Positions 1-10,222 of a stretch of 64,000 bases of DNA are shown here, one piece after another. The DNA is from Mesorhizobium loti (GTDB lineage Bacteria; Pseudomonadota; Alphaproteobacteria; Rhizobiales; Rhizobiaceae). The translations under genes were made by a program, and so were the position numbers. The DNA is taken from the NCBI RefSeq assembly GCF_003148495.1, contig NZ_QGGH01000002.1, positions 310,001 to 374,000 of the forward strand, in the 5' to 3' direction. Every line of letters begins with the position of its first letter. The first letter of the stretch is position 1. The notes under the pieces are model-generated. The model was given only the letters and a program-made list of their open reading frames with translations. It did no database searches and had not been told where the DNA came from.

Positions 1-11
1 AGAGGCGCGGC

Positions 12-1409
12 TTGGAATTTGACTTGAAAACCATCGAAGCGCTTGCGCCCGATCAGGCCTCGTTGAGTGCCGCTTCCAGGCTGACCAAGCAATCGAACTG
101 GCCACGACTCGAGAAGAGCGAACAGCTGGCGCTCCTCTGGGGGGAGTGCCAGGGTTCCGGCTCCAATCCTTATCGCGTGGTGGTCGACACCGGGGACCAC
201 GGCTACAAATGCACGTGCCCGTCGCGGAAGTTCCCCTGCAAGCACACCTTAGCGCTGATGTGGATAGCCGCCACCACGCCGGCCAGTTTTGCCGCCGCGG
301 GCTCGACCCCCGAATGGGTGAATGATTGGCTCGGTCGCCGCAGGAAGACCTCACCGCAGCCGACGGGGCCGGCGCCCGGTGCGGGAGGCAAGAGTATTGG
401 CGAAATCTCGCTCGACGACGAAAGTACCGTTGTCGAGGACGCCGCTGCGGTCGAGCGCCGCGAGGCAGCGCAGCGAAAGCGGACGCAGGACACGCAATCC
501 GCCGTGTCGGCGGCGCTGGATGAACTGGATCAATGGATCGCTGATCAATTGCGGCTTGGCCTTGCCGGCTTTGTCGACAACAGCAGCGACCGTTGCCGCC
601 GGATTGCGGCACGGCTGGTCGACATGAAAGCAACGGCGCTTGCCGGCCGTATCGACGAGATTCCGTCACGGCTGATGGGGCTGCGCAGCGAGGAGCGCCC
701 GGACGCGGCGATCCGCGAACTCGGCAAGCTTGTGCTACTGGCCAAGGCCTGGCGATCGACACCAGGCGACGCCGAACTGAGGCGGCTCGTATCGACCTCC
801 GAAAACCGTGAGCAGGTACTGGCCAATCCCGAAGCGATCCAGGTAGAAAGCATCTGGGAAGTGCTCGGCGAGAAGATCGAAACCCGCCGTGACGGTCTTG
901 TCAGCCATTCGACCTGGCTGCTCAACCTGAAGAGCGCGAGCCCGCAATTTGCTCTCTTGCTCGACTATTTTCCGGCCTCAGCGGGTCGCCGGTCGAACGC
1001 CTTCACGTCAGGAGACCGGTTTGATGCCAGGCTGGTCTTTTATCCGGCACGCCAGCCGTTGCGAGCACTAATGACGGACCGCAAGGGCGATGTCCCGTCA
1101 GGTGAGTGGCCTGATTTCGGCTTTGACGCAGGCGATCCGCTCGCGGCCCATGTCGCTCACCAGGACACAGCCCCCTGGCTCACCGACTGTCCCGTCATGC
1201 TGCCGCCCGGCGCGATCCTGCTGGACGATCGCGGTGCCGCCTGGTGGCAGGCAACCGGCGATCCGCATGGTATCGCCTTGCCGATCGCCGACACCGTCAA
1301 TCCAACGCTGCTTGGGCTGGACCTCACGGCAACGGCAGCACTTTGGAACGGCAGCCGGCTGGACCTGCTGGCTGCGCAAAGCAGGTTCGGGAGGCTTGAC
1401 CTGTCGTGA
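12..1409 (+). CDS. SWIM zinc finger protein, first visible gene of a MoxR-VWA operon
   Basis: A 465-residue protein with a SWIM-type zinc-binding motif near its N-terminus: Cys67-x-Cys69, then Cys76-x-His78. SWIM domains bind nucleic acid or protein partners; no enzyme motif is visible in the rest, which is rich in Arg, Ala and Glu. I chose the TTG at 12 because AGAGG at 1-5 sits six bases before it. The reading frame stays open to the window edge, so an upstream start cannot be excluded. The stop overlaps the next start by four bases (GTGA), so the two are probably translationally coupled. Four further genes follow tightly (DUF5691, MoxR ATPase, DUF5682, VWA). Inference: it is the recognition or adaptor part of that system. 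The exact biological role is unknown. Confidence 0.85.
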   Translation: MEFDLKTIEALAPDQASLSAASRLTKQSNWPRLEKSEQLALLWGECQGSGSNPYRVVVDTGDHGYKCTCPSRKFPCKHTLALMWIAATTPASFAAAGSTPEWVNDWLGRRRKTSPQPTGPAPGAGGKSIGEISLDDESTVVEDAAAVERREAAQRKRTQDTQSAVSAALDELDQWIADQLRLGLAGFVDNSSDRCRRIAARLVDMKATALAGRIDEIPSRLMGLRSEERPDAAIRELGKLVLLAKAWRSTPGDAELRRLVSTSENREQVLANPEAIQVESIWEVLGEKIETRRDGLVSHSTWLLNLKSASPQFALLLDYFPASAGRRSNAFTSGDRFDARLVFYPARQPLRALMTDRKGDVPSGEWPDFGFDAGDPLAAHVAHQDTAPWLTDCPVMLPPGAILLDDRGAAWWQATGDPHGIALPIADTVNPTLLGLDLTATAALWNGSRLDLLAAQSRFGRLDLS

Positions 1410-2833
1410 ACGAGATCGAGCAGACCGGCCTGGCGACCATGCGCGACAGCTGGATCACCGGCGGGACCAGCTTCGATCTGGCTCCAGCCGCGTGGAAGGA
1501 GATTGCCGGTGGCGCAAGCCTCGACGAGCGCGAGCGTCGCCTGTTGGCAATCGCCGCGCAGGCCCTCGACATTGCCTTGCGGCCAGCCGCGCCCAAGACG
1601 CTGAAGCGCCGCCCAGTGCTGCCTGAACTTGCCTTGCCGATGCTGCCGGAGCGGCTGCGGCCGCTTTTGCGAGCGGCGCTGAAACACGCCGGCGACACAA
1701 GAAGCAAGACGCGTGTGGTGTCGCTCGTCGCCAGCCGCGGCTTCGTGCTGCATCCGATGGACTGGATGCCGGCCGTGTCGGATCAGAACGGCCCGGACGT
1801 CTATGCACCCTGGATCGACTGGCAGGCAGGCGCGGACGGCGAAAAACACACCCGCCAGGAAAAGTTGACCGCGGAAAACTGGGATGACTTCTATCCCGCC
1901 GCGCGTCGTACGGCGCTCGCGGATATGCGCCGCACCGCGCCGGCATCGGCTCGGCAACTGATCGAGACCAAGGGATCCGGCGAGCCGGCCGAGATCAGGC
2001 TTGCACTCATCGAACTCATGCGCTTCGGCCTCGGCGCCGATGACGTGCCGTTCCTGAAGAGCCTCTCCGCCGATCGTTCCGGCAAGGTACGCGAATTGGC
2101 CGGCCGGCTGCTGGCAAGGCTCGGAGAGCATGGCCAGCTTGGCGATGGCGGGCCGGAAGATCCAACAGCAGAACTCGCCGCCTTCATCGCGGAAGGCAAA
2201 TCCGGCTTCATCCGCCGCCGCACCACCTACACGCCGGCAAAACTCAAATCGCCGGCGCAGGAAAGACGTCGTGCCGAACTGTTCGAGACCTGTAACCTGG
2301 TCGACCTCGCCACGCGCTTCGGCACCACCGAATCCGAGTTTATCGGGGCGTGGCAATTCGGCGCCGAGAACGATGCCGATATCCTTGTTGCCCGAATGGT
2401 CGCCGCGTCGGGCAGCGAAGCGGCGGTGACGCACATGGCGGATACGCTTGTCGCCGAAGGCGGCAAGCCGGCGCTTTTCGTCCTCCACCTCATGCCGCGT
2501 CTGGACAACCGCAGGAAGCGTGTCCTGGTCAGGCTGATCCTGAAAGATACGCAATATCTTGGTGCGCTCAACCTGGCCGAGAGCCTCGAAGCAAGCTGGC
2601 TGGAGTGGGCTGACCTGACAAATGGCCAGACCCTGCCAATGCTGCGTTCTGCAGTTGCCGGAAACGATGACGCCGTCAAGCGAGGCGTCGATCAGCTACT
2701 GGAAACAATGGGCTTTCTCGCCACGGCGGCGACAGCGGAAAAATTGATCGGGGACGTCGTTGTGGCCGGTATGGCCCCGGCAGCGCCTTCGCTCGGTCTT
2801 CTGCGCCTCAACGCATCACTGGCCGAGCCTTGA
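1406..2833 (+). CDS. DUF5691 family protein
   Basis: A 475-residue protein that I place in the DUF5691 family from its sequence character and its fixed place between a SWIM protein and a MoxR ATPase. It starts with GTG at 1406, overlapping the previous stop by four bases. It looks largely alpha-helical; the stretch around residues 190-240 (EIRLALIELMRFG, then VRELAGRLLARLG) resembles HEAT-like helical pairs, which suggests a scaffold rather than an enzyme. No catalytic motif, signal peptide or membrane segment is seen. A 31-base gap separates it from the ATPase gene. Its function is not known; a structural role within the five-gene complex is inference. Confidence 0.75.
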   Translation: MNEIEQTGLATMRDSWITGGTSFDLAPAAWKEIAGGASLDERERRLLAIAAQALDIALRPAAPKTLKRRPVLPELALPMLPERLRPLLRAALKHAGDTRSKTRVVSLVASRGFVLHPMDWMPAVSDQNGPDVYAPWIDWQAGADGEKHTRQEKLTAENWDDFYPAARRTALADMRRTAPASARQLIETKGSGEPAEIRLALIELMRFGLGADDVPFLKSLSADRSGKVRELAGRLLARLGEHGQLGDGGPEDPTAELAAFIAEGKSGFIRRRTTYTPAKLKSPAQERRRAELFETCNLVDLATRFGTTESEFIGAWQFGAENDADILVARMVAASGSEAAVTHMADTLVAEGGKPALFVLHLMPRLDNRRKRVLVRLILKDTQYLGALNLAESLEASWLEWADLTNGQTLPMLRSAVAGNDDAVKRGVDQLLETMGFLATAATAEKLIGDVVVAGMAPAAPSLGLLRLNASLAEP

Positions 2834-2864
2834 ATCGACACATGATCAATCCGGAGAACAGCTA

Positions 2865-3944
2865 ATGAACGCAGCCATCCGTCTTCCGGTCGAGCAGGCC
2901 TATGCCGCCGAGTTGCAGGCGCTCGCACGCAATGACGACCGGCAAAGGCCTGCCGGATGGAGCCTTTCGCCAAAGGCGGTTCTGATCTATCTGCTTGGCG
3001 GCAAGGCTGACGACGGCACGCTGATAACGCCGAAATATGTCGGCCGCCGCCGGCTGATGGAAACCGCGGTGGCGACGCTCGCCACCGACCGCGCGCTGCT
3101 GCTGCTCGGCGTTCCGGGCACGGCGAAATCCTGGGTCTCGGAGCATCTCGCCGCAGCCATCATGGGTGACTCGACATTGATCGTGCAATGCACGGCCGGC
3201 ACCGATGAGAACCAGATCCGTTATGGCTGGAACTACGCGCAGCTGCTGGCCAAGGGCCCAAGCCAGGACGCGCTGGTGCCGACTCCGCTTTACCGCGCCA
3301 TGCGAGACGGCAAGCTCTGCCGCCTCGAGGAACTGACGCGCATGGGTTCGGACGTGCAGGACACGCTGATCACCGTGCTGTCCGAAAAGATGATGCCGAT
3401 CCCCGAACTCAACACATCGATCTATGCGCAGCGCGGTTTCAACATCATCGCCACCGCCAACAACCGCGACAAGGGTGTCAACGAGCTGTCCTCGGCGCTC
3501 AAGCGCCGCTTCAACGTCGTCGTGCTGCCCTTGCCTGAAGATATGGCCGAGGAAGTAGCGATCGTCTCTAAGCGCGTCGGCGAGATGGCCGGCGGTCTCG
3601 ACCTGCCGGTACCGAAGAATGTCGGCGAGGAGATCGCCCGGGTGCTGACCATCTTCCGCGAATTGCGCTCCGGTGCGACATCAGACGGCAAGGTGACGTT
3701 GAAGACGCCATCCGGTTCGCTGTCCACGGCGGAGGCGATCGCAACGGTGGTCGGCGGCCTCAGCCAGGCGGCGTGGTTCGATAGCGGCAAGCTTGGCGCC
3801 GAAGGCCTTGCCGCCAGCCTTGTCGGCGCCATCGTGAAAGATCCGGTGCAGGACAAACTGGTGCTGGAGGAATATCTGGAAACCGTGCTCAAGAAGCGGC
3901 CCGACTATGCCGGCTACTATGCGGCCCTGAACGCGGCGATCTGA
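2865..3944 (+). CDS. MoxR-type AAA+ ATPase
   Basis: A 359-residue AAA+ ATPase of the MoxR/RavA class. Walker A is GVPGTAKS at residues 82-89; a sensor-1 type IATANN stretch and an arginine-rich SALKRRFN segment follow, as in MoxR proteins. Such ATPases act as chaperones that remodel complexes together with a VWA partner, which is encoded three genes downstream (6191-7417). The frame is open back to 2760, but the ATG at 2865 has GGAGAA at 2853-2858 and gives the normal family N-terminus, so I use it. The gap to the DUF5682 gene is four bases. The ATPase assignment is firm; the client is unknown. Confidence 0.9.
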   Translation: MNAAIRLPVEQAYAAELQALARNDDRQRPAGWSLSPKAVLIYLLGGKADDGTLITPKYVGRRRLMETAVATLATDRALLLLGVPGTAKSWVSEHLAAAIMGDSTLIVQCTAGTDENQIRYGWNYAQLLAKGPSQDALVPTPLYRAMRDGKLCRLEELTRMGSDVQDTLITVLSEKMMPIPELNTSIYAQRGFNIIATANNRDKGVNELSSALKRRFNVVVLPLPEDMAEEVAIVSKRVGEMAGGLDLPVPKNVGEEIARVLTIFRELRSGATSDGKVTLKTPSGSLSTAEAIATVVGGLSQAAWFDSGKLGAEGLAASLVGAIVKDPVQDKLVLEEYLETVLKKRPDYAGYYAALNAAI

Positions 3945-3948
3945 CGCC

Positions 3949-6198
3949 ATGGCGCTCAGCGACGTTTCCTATTTTGGCATACGCCATCACGGGCCCGGCT
4001 CCGCCGACAGCCTGGTGCAGGCGTTGCAGGATTTGAAACCGGTCGCCGTGCTGATCGAAGGGCCGGCCGACGCCTCGGCGCTGCTGCCGCTGCTTGCCCG
4101 CGCCGAAATGCGGCCACCGGTAGCGCTGCTCTGCTATCCCGAAGATGATCCGGCTTCGACCGGTTTCTGGCCCTTCGCTGAGTTCTCGCCGGAGTATCAG
4201 GCGACGCTCTGGGCCGTCGCCAACAACGCGACAGTGCGGTTCATCGACCTGCCGTCATCAGCCCGGGCTGTGCCCATTGAGGCCGAGGGGGAAACCGATG
4301 ACGATAAAACTGAAGCCAACCTAGAGGCTGACTTGGCGCCGCATTTGCGGGACCCGATCGGAACGCTGGCACAGGCCGCCGGCTATGAGGATGGCGAGAG
4401 CTGGTGGTCCGATATCATCGAGCAGAACCCGCAGCCCGGCCCCATCTTCGCTGCCATAGCCGATGCGATGACGACGCTGCGGGACGGCGAAGGTCCGCTC
4501 GCCGCATTCGAGGCAAAGCGCGAAGCGCATATGCGGCTTGAAATCACCGCCGCGCGCAAGGAATTCGATGGCCCGATCGCCGTCGTCTGCGGCGCCTTCC
4601 ATGTGCCGGCATTAAAAGCGACACGACCGCAGAAAGACGACCAGGCCCTGCTCAAGGGGCTTGCTCGGCGCAAGAGTATGATGACCTGGGCGCCATGGAC
4701 CGGACCGCGCCTTGCGCTCGGCTTCGGCTATGGCGCCGGCGTCGTCGCACCCGGCTGGTGCAAGCATTTGTGGCAGACGCGTGGACAAGGTGACGCCTCG
4801 GTCCTGTGGCTTGCGCGCATCGCGGCAGTGCTGCGGGCCAAGGGGCACATGGTCTCGACCGCCTCGCTGATCGAAGCCGAACGGCTGGCCCGGACGCTGG
4901 CTGTGATTCGCGAGCGGCCAAAGCCCGGCTTTGAGGAACTGCGCGACGCCTCGATCGCGGCCCTGTTCAACGGCGAAGCGCTGCTGTGGGCGCTGGTCGA
5001 AGCCGAATTGCTGCTGGGCGCCGATGTCGGTGAAATTCCGCCAGACACGCCGCTGGCACCGTTGATCGAGGATCTGCAACGCAACCAGAAGGCAGCGCGG
5101 CTGAAGCCCGAGGCGCTGGAGCGCGAACTGTCGGTCGATCTACGCAGCGAGAGCGGGCTGTTTCGGTCGACCTTGCTGCACCGGCTGAATGTGCTTGGCG
5201 TGCATTGGGGCAAACTGGCCGACAGCGGCCGCAGCCGCGGCACGTTTCGCGAGCGCTGGGCACTCGCCTGGGAGCCGGAATATGCCGTGCGCCTGGTCGA
5301 GAATCTGGTCTATGGGCCGACCATCGAAAAGGCCGCCAATGGCCGGCTGATCCAGATGATCGGCGCGGCGACGTCTCTTGATGCGATGGCCGCGCTGGTC
5401 CAGGGCGCCATCACGGCAAACCTGTCGGAAGCGTCGACCGCGGGTCTGGCGACACTTGAGGAACGCGCGGCGCGCAGCAGCGAATGCCTGGAAATCCTGG
5501 CATCGGTGCCGCCGCTCGCCGACATCATCCGCTACGGTGAGGCCCGCAAGACGGAAACCGCCCGTCTCTCCGGTCTGCTGGAGCGGCTGATCGTCGAAGG
5601 TGGGATTGCACTTGCTTATGCCGCCCGCGACCTCGATGCCCAGGCTTCAACGACGCTGGTTGGCGCGATGCGCAAGGCTGATGAAGCGATCAGGCTGGTC
5701 GAACCTGAGCAGGGCGTTCTGGACGCATGGCGCAGTGGACTGGCCGCCGTGCTCGATGGATCGCGATCGACGGCGCTCGTGGCGGGCTGTGCCGCGCATC
5801 TGCTTTACGAAGCCGGCCATGTGTCTGCCGACGCCGCGGCGGCCCTGATCGCAAGGCGTCTGTCTCCGGGAACGCCGGTCGCCGAGGCGGCAGGGTTCTT
5901 CGAGGGTTTCTTCAGCACCGCCGGCCAACGACTGATCTATGACGAGGGACTGCGCGGCGCGGTTGATGCCTGGCTCAAATCCCTCGACGAAGACGCCTTC
6001 ATTGCCCATCTGCCATTGCTGCGCCGAGTGTTCTCGCATCTGGACTCGATGGAGCGGCGGCGACTGATCGAAGCGGTCCTCGGCCGGGCCAGGCGCTTGC
6101 CGGCGGGGCTGACGCCGACGCCGGATGGCAGTGAAGCCTGGCGCCGGCACCTGGAACGGCTTGGGCCTTTGCTGATGAGCGAGAACGGCAATGGATGA
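3949..6198 (+). CDS. DUF5682 family protein
   Basis: A 749-residue protein of the DUF5682 family. The N-terminus has the conserved-looking motif GIRHHGPGS (residues about 10-18), and an EGPAD motif follows about 20 residues later. A His-Gly...Glu-Gly-Pro pattern of this sort is reminiscent of the TraB/ChaN-like fold, but that likeness is inference. The remainder is helical, with no membrane segment. It starts four bases after the ATPase stop and its own end overlaps the VWA start by eight bases, so all three are surely one transcript. DUF5682 proteins accompany MoxR-VWA pairs; the biochemical activity is unknown. Confidence 0.8.
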   Translation: MALSDVSYFGIRHHGPGSADSLVQALQDLKPVAVLIEGPADASALLPLLARAEMRPPVALLCYPEDDPASTGFWPFAEFSPEYQATLWAVANNATVRFIDLPSSARAVPIEAEGETDDDKTEANLEADLAPHLRDPIGTLAQAAGYEDGESWWSDIIEQNPQPGPIFAAIADAMTTLRDGEGPLAAFEAKREAHMRLEITAARKEFDGPIAVVCGAFHVPALKATRPQKDDQALLKGLARRKSMMTWAPWTGPRLALGFGYGAGVVAPGWCKHLWQTRGQGDASVLWLARIAAVLRAKGHMVSTASLIEAERLARTLAVIRERPKPGFEELRDASIAALFNGEALLWALVEAELLLGADVGEIPPDTPLAPLIEDLQRNQKAARLKPEALERELSVDLRSESGLFRSTLLHRLNVLGVHWGKLADSGRSRGTFRERWALAWEPEYAVRLVENLVYGPTIEKAANGRLIQMIGAATSLDAMAALVQGAITANLSEASTAGLATLEERAARSSECLEILASVPPLADIIRYGEARKTETARLSGLLERLIVEGGIALAYAARDLDAQASTTLVGAMRKADEAIRLVEPEQGVLDAWRSGLAAVLDGSRSTALVAGCAAHLLYEAGHVSADAAAALIARRLSPGTPVAEAAGFFEGFFSTAGQRLIYDEGLRGAVDAWLKSLDEDAFIAHLPLLRRVFSHLDSMERRRLIEAVLGRARRLPAGLTPTPDGSEAWRRHLERLGPLLMSENGNG

Positions 6199-7417
6199 AG
6201 AGCCCGATATCGACAAAACCGAGCCGGCTGGCGACGGACGGGAGCGCCGCTGGCGGCTGGCGATCGGTGCCGATGACGAGGCCTCGTCAGCGCTTTCCGA
6301 CAACGACAAGCGGCTCTCGGCGGCTCTCGATGCGCTCTATGGGGATGGCGCAGGCGATGCCGCTGCCGATCCGCGCAAGCGGCGCGGCGGGCTCGGCCGC
6401 TCGGCCCCACGAGTAGCGCAGTGGATGGGCGATATCAGGTCGTTCTTTCCCGCGCAGGTCGTCCAGATCGTCCAGAAGGATGCTTTCGAGCGGCTCAACC
6501 TGAAGCAGATGCTGATGGAGCCGGAATTCCTCAAGGCGATCGAGGCGGACGTCAATCTCGTCGCCGACCTGATTTCGCTGCGCTCGGTCATGCCGGCCAA
6601 GACCAAGGACATTGCGCGTACGATCATCGCCGATATCGTCGCCAAGTTGATGCAGCGGCTGGAGCAGAAGACAGCCGAAGCGATACGCGGCGCGGTCGAC
6701 CGGTCGCAACGCACCAACCGCCCACGACAGCGCGACATCGACTGGCCGCGTACGATCTCGGCCAACCTTCGTCATTACCAGCCCGAGCACAAAACCATCG
6801 TGCCGGAGAAGCTGGTCGGCTTCATGCGCAAACAGCGAAGGCTGGTCGACCTGGATGAGGTCGTGCTGTGCGTCGACCAGTCGGGCTCGATGGCAAGCTC
6901 GGTGATCTACGCCTCGATATTCGCCGCGGTGATGGCCTCTCTGCCGGTCGTGCGGACCAAGCTTGTCTGCTTCGACACGGCGATCGTCGATCTGACCGAG
7001 GAGCTCAGCGATCCTGTTGAAGTCTTGTTCGGCGTGCAGCTTGGCGGCGGCACCGACATCAACCAGGCCGTCGCCTATTGCGCGGACCGCATCGAGCGGC
7101 CGACCAAGTCGCATATGGTGCTCATCACCGACCTTTATGAGGGCGGCAACGGTCAGGAACTGCTGCGGCGGCTTGCAGCACTGGTTCGCTCCGGCGTCAA
7201 TGTCGTGGTGCTTCTTGCGCTGACCGACCAAGGCAGGCCCGGTTATGATCCGAAGATGGCGGGCTCGGTGGCCGCGCTCGGCATTCCGGTCTTTGCCTGC
7301 ACGCCGGATCTGTTTCCAGACATGATGGCGGCGGCATTGCGACGCGAGGATATCGGCGCATGGGCGGCCGGCGCCGACATCAAGCTTGTTCGTGCCGAAT
7401 CCGAAGCGCCGGAGTGA
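6191..7417 (+). CDS. VWA domain protein, partner of the MoxR ATPase
   Basis: A 408-residue protein with a von Willebrand A domain in its C-terminal half. The MIDAS metal site DxSxS is seen as Asp229-Gln-Ser231-Gly-Ser233, followed by the GGTDI loop that supplies the MIDAS threonine. The first 200 residues are charged and helical, probably the part that contacts the other subunits. VWA proteins of this class bind Mg2+ and work with MoxR ATPases in assembling or inserting cofactors into complexes. The start overlaps the DUF5682 stop by eight bases. It is the last gene of the operon; a 17-bp perfect hairpin lies ten bases downstream. Confidence 0.9.
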   Translation: MDEEPDIDKTEPAGDGRERRWRLAIGADDEASSALSDNDKRLSAALDALYGDGAGDAAADPRKRRGGLGRSAPRVAQWMGDIRSFFPAQVVQIVQKDAFERLNLKQMLMEPEFLKAIEADVNLVADLISLRSVMPAKTKDIARTIIADIVAKLMQRLEQKTAEAIRGAVDRSQRTNRPRQRDIDWPRTISANLRHYQPEHKTIVPEKLVGFMRKQRRLVDLDEVVLCVDQSGSMASSVIYASIFAAVMASLPVVRTKLVCFDTAIVDLTEELSDPVEVLFGVQLGGGTDINQAVAYCADRIERPTKSHMVLITDLYEGGNGQELLRRLAALVRSGVNVVVLLALTDQGRPGYDPKMAGSVAALGIPVFACTPDLFPDMMAAALRREDIGAWAAGADIKLVRAESEAPE

Positions 7418-7426
7418 AACAGCTGG

Positions 7427-7463
7427 TACCAGAGCTGCCAGGATGCTCCTGGCAGCTCTGGTA
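7427..7463. terminator. perfect 37-bp palindrome between convergent genes
   Basis: Two 17-base arms (taccagagctgccagga and its exact complement) flank a three-base loop. It sits in the 60-base gap between the end of the VWA gene and the end of the fba gene on the other strand. No strong T-run follows on either side, so it may act as a bidirectional stop or 3'-end stabiliser rather than a classic intrinsic terminator. Confidence 0.65.
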
Positions 7464-7477
7464 GAGATCGCTGGAGC

Positions 7478-8542
7478 TCAGCCAAACTTCGGGTCGAGAC
7501 TGCCCGACTTATACCGCTTGGCCATCTCCGCGACCGGCAGCGGCTTGATCTTCTGCGCGTTGCCGGCGGTGCCGAACTGTTCGAAACGCTCCTTGCAGAG
7601 CTTGCGCATGGCGGCCATGGCAGGCGTCAGGTACTTGCGTGGGTCGAACTCGCTCGGGTTCTCGGTCAGCACCTTGCGGATCGCGCCGGTCAGCGCCATG
7701 CGGTTGTCGGTGTCGATGTTGATCTTGCGCACGCCGTGCTTGATGCCGCGCTGGATTTCCTCGACCGGCACGCCCCAGGTCGGCTTCATCTGGCCGCCAT
7801 ATTTGTTGATGATCTCCTGCAGATCCTCCGGCACCGAGGACGAGCCGTGCATGACCAGATGCATGTTGGGCAGGCGACGGTGGATCTCCTCGATGACGTT
7901 CATGGCCAGCACCGCGCCGTCGGGCTTGCGCGAGAATTTGTAGGCGCCATGGCTGGTGCCCATGGCAACCGCCAGCGCATCGACATGGGTATCCTTGACG
8001 AATTCCACGGCCTGTTCGGGATCGGTCAGCAACTGGTCGTGGCTGATCGCGCCTTCGACGCCGTGGCCGTCTTCCTGCTCGCCGCCGCCGCTCTCCAGCG
8101 AGCCGAGCACGCCGATCTCGCCTTCGACCGACACGCCGCCCCAATGCGCCATGTCGACGACGCGCTTGGTGATGCCGGAATTGTAGGCGTAGTCGGCCGG
8201 TGTCTTGCCGTCTTCCTTCAGCGACCCGTCCATCATGACCGAGGTGAAGCCGTACTGGATGGCGGTCACGCAGGTGGCTTCGTTGTTGCCATGGTCGAGA
8301 TGCATGCAGACCGGAATGTCGGGATGGATTTCGACCAGCGCGTCGATCAGCTTGGCCAGCACGACGTCATTGGCATAGGCGCGCGCGCCGCGGCTTGCCT
8401 GCAGGATGACCGGCGACTTGGTCTCCTCGGCGGCCTCCATGATGGCGAGGCCCTGTTCCATGTTGTTCATGTTGAAAGCGGGTACGCCGTAGCCGTATTC
8501 GGCGGCGTGGTCGAGCAATTGTCTCAGTGTTATGCGAGCCAC
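7478..8542 (-). CDS. fba: class II fructose-bisphosphate aldolase, Calvin-cycle subtype
   Basis: A 354-residue zinc-dependent aldolase that cleaves fructose 1,6-bisphosphate (or, in the CbbA subtype, also makes sedoheptulose 1,7-bisphosphate) in central carbon metabolism. Class II signature segments are present: HLDHGNN with metal-binding His, the [10 protein letters not shown] loop, GTSHGAYK and VMHGSSS. The frame is open to 8641, but the GTG at 8542 gives the family N-terminus ([19 protein letters not shown]) and GGGAG precedes it. The gene stands alone, convergent with the VWA gene. No cbb genes lie in the window, so a glycolytic and gluconeogenic role is the more likely one here. Confidence 0.95.
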   Translation of the reverse strand: MARITLRQLLDHAAEYGYGVPAFNMNNMEQGLAIMEAAEETKSPVILQASRGARAYANDVVLAKLIDALVEIHPDIPVCMHLDHGNNEATCVTAIQYGFTSVMMDGSLKEDGKTPADYAYNSGITKRVVDMAHWGGVSVEGEIGVLGSLESGGGEQEDGHGVEGAISHDQLLTDPEQAVEFVKDTHVDALAVAMGTSHGAYKFSRKPDGAVLAMNVIEEIHRRLPNMHLVMHGSSSVPEDLQEIINKYGGQMKPTWGVPVEEIQRGIKHGVRKINIDTDNRMALTGAIRKVLTENPSEFDPRKYLTPAMAAMRKLCKERFEQFGTAGNAQKIKPLPVAEMAKRYKSGSLDPKFG

Positions 8543-8849
8543 CCAATAGTCTCCCGTATCTGGTTTCAAGCGCAACGTCGCGGGCCGGCCGGTCGCCGGT
8601 CGGCCCTGGATGCTTCTGGCCGGATTTCGAGCCAATCGCAACCTTCACAGGCCCTGTCGATCGCAATTCTTGTTGCAGCGCTGAAATCCTGCCTGTTTGG
8701 TCATCCAGTGCGCGAGCAGGTCGGACTTTGGTCTGAGATATCGCACGCATAGGTCCTGCGCGTTGTCTCAACAGCCTTTCCTGGGCAAGCTCAGGAATAT
8801 TCGAACATTTGGCTGCGTTGCCTCCAGGTTAGCAACGGAGAATCCAGCT
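8543..8849. other. 307-base divergent intergenic region
   Basis: This stretch separates the start of fba (leftward) from the start of the Gly-rich secreted protein (rightward). It should hold the promoters of both. Apart from GGGAG before fba and ACGGAG before the rightward gene I see no convincing operator, hairpin or small gene. The open frame that reaches back to 8697 looks like chance extension of the downstream gene. Confidence 0.5.
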
Positions 8850-9365
8850 ATGCATAAATCGACCTCAAGCCGGTTCATCTGGTTCGCACTGCGCGCCTCG
8901 ACAGCGTTGGCCCTGACCGTAGCGCCTTATCATCTCAGTCTGGACGCCGCGTCCAAGATCGGACCCGCGGCGGCTTACGCTAAGAGTGGGGATGGCGGTG
9001 GTGGCGGAGAAGGCCATGGCGGTGGTGGTTCCGGCGGCCCGGGTTCCGGTGGCAATTCCGGTTCCGGGGGTGGCGATGACGGCGGTGACCATGACAGTGG
9101 CAATTCTGGGCCCGGGGGTGGTGGCGATGATGGCCCAGGTGACGATCACGGCGCAAACGACAGCGGTCACCACGGACACGAGCATGTGAACGCTGCGACT
9201 GGCGACAAAGTCGAAGTGGAAGGCAACAAGATCGAGGTCACTCATCCTGACGGGACCAAGGAGGAGATAGAGAACGGTAGGCTTGAGACAAAAGATGCGT
9301 CAGGCCGCACCATTGTCGAGCGTCGAGCCACTCCCGCGGATATAGCCCGGCTCAACAGCCTGTAG
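8850..9365 (+). CDS. secreted glycine-rich protein with acidic/histidine tract
   Basis: A 171-residue protein with a plausible signal peptide (basic Arg/Lys start, hydrophobic segment, AYA cleavage site near residue 44). Residues about 46-115 are almost wholly Gly, Ser, Asp, His, Pro and Asn. The last 55 residues form a more ordinary segment (ATGDKVEVEGNKIEVTHPDG and so on) that could fold as small beta-strands. The ATG at 8850 has ACGGAG five to ten bases before it. The His/Asp-rich tract could bind metal ions, and the protein probably sits in the periplasm or outside the cell. I do not recognise a family. It is a single-gene unit ending in a hairpin. Confidence 0.7.
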   Translation: MHKSTSSRFIWFALRASTALALTVAPYHLSLDAASKIGPAAAYAKSGDGGGGGEGHGGGGSGGPGSGGNSGSGGGDDGGDHDSGNSGPGGGGDDGPGDDHGANDSGHHGHEHVNAATGDKVEVEGNKIEVTHPDGTKEEIENGRLETKDASGRTIVERRATPADIARLNSL

Positions 9366-9394
9366 TTCCGCTGGACCTTTTCAAGCCAGTAAGA

Positions 9395-9422
9395 GCCTGC
9401 TGCCCGAAGGGAGGCAGCAGGC
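9395..9422 (+). terminator. hairpin after the Gly-rich gene
   Basis: A ten-base stem (gcctgctgcc / ggcagcaggc) with an eight-base loop starts 30 bases after the stop and is followed by a short T-containing stretch. It lies between convergent genes and probably ends transcription from the left, perhaps also from ribH on the other side. Confidence 0.55.
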
Positions 9423-9459
9423 CGATTTAGGGAGCGCGGCGTGCGATCTGCGCGTTACG

Positions 9460-10152
<693 letters not shown>

Positions 10153-10222
10153 TTAACGGGCTTTGTATGGAAGGGCAGGGCGCCGCTGTCAACCGTGAGA
10201 AGGTTGGGCCAAGCACGTTCGA

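Noticed and set aside
1157..2554. Long open frame on the minus strand opposite the DUF5691 gene
   Set aside because: Antisense shadow of GC-rich coding sequence; composition is biased to Arg, Gly and Ala and it overlaps a well-supported operon.
7427..7463. Palindrome as an attachment or recombination site
   Set aside because: It lies between convergent genes with no integrase or direct repeats nearby, so a transcription-end role is simpler.
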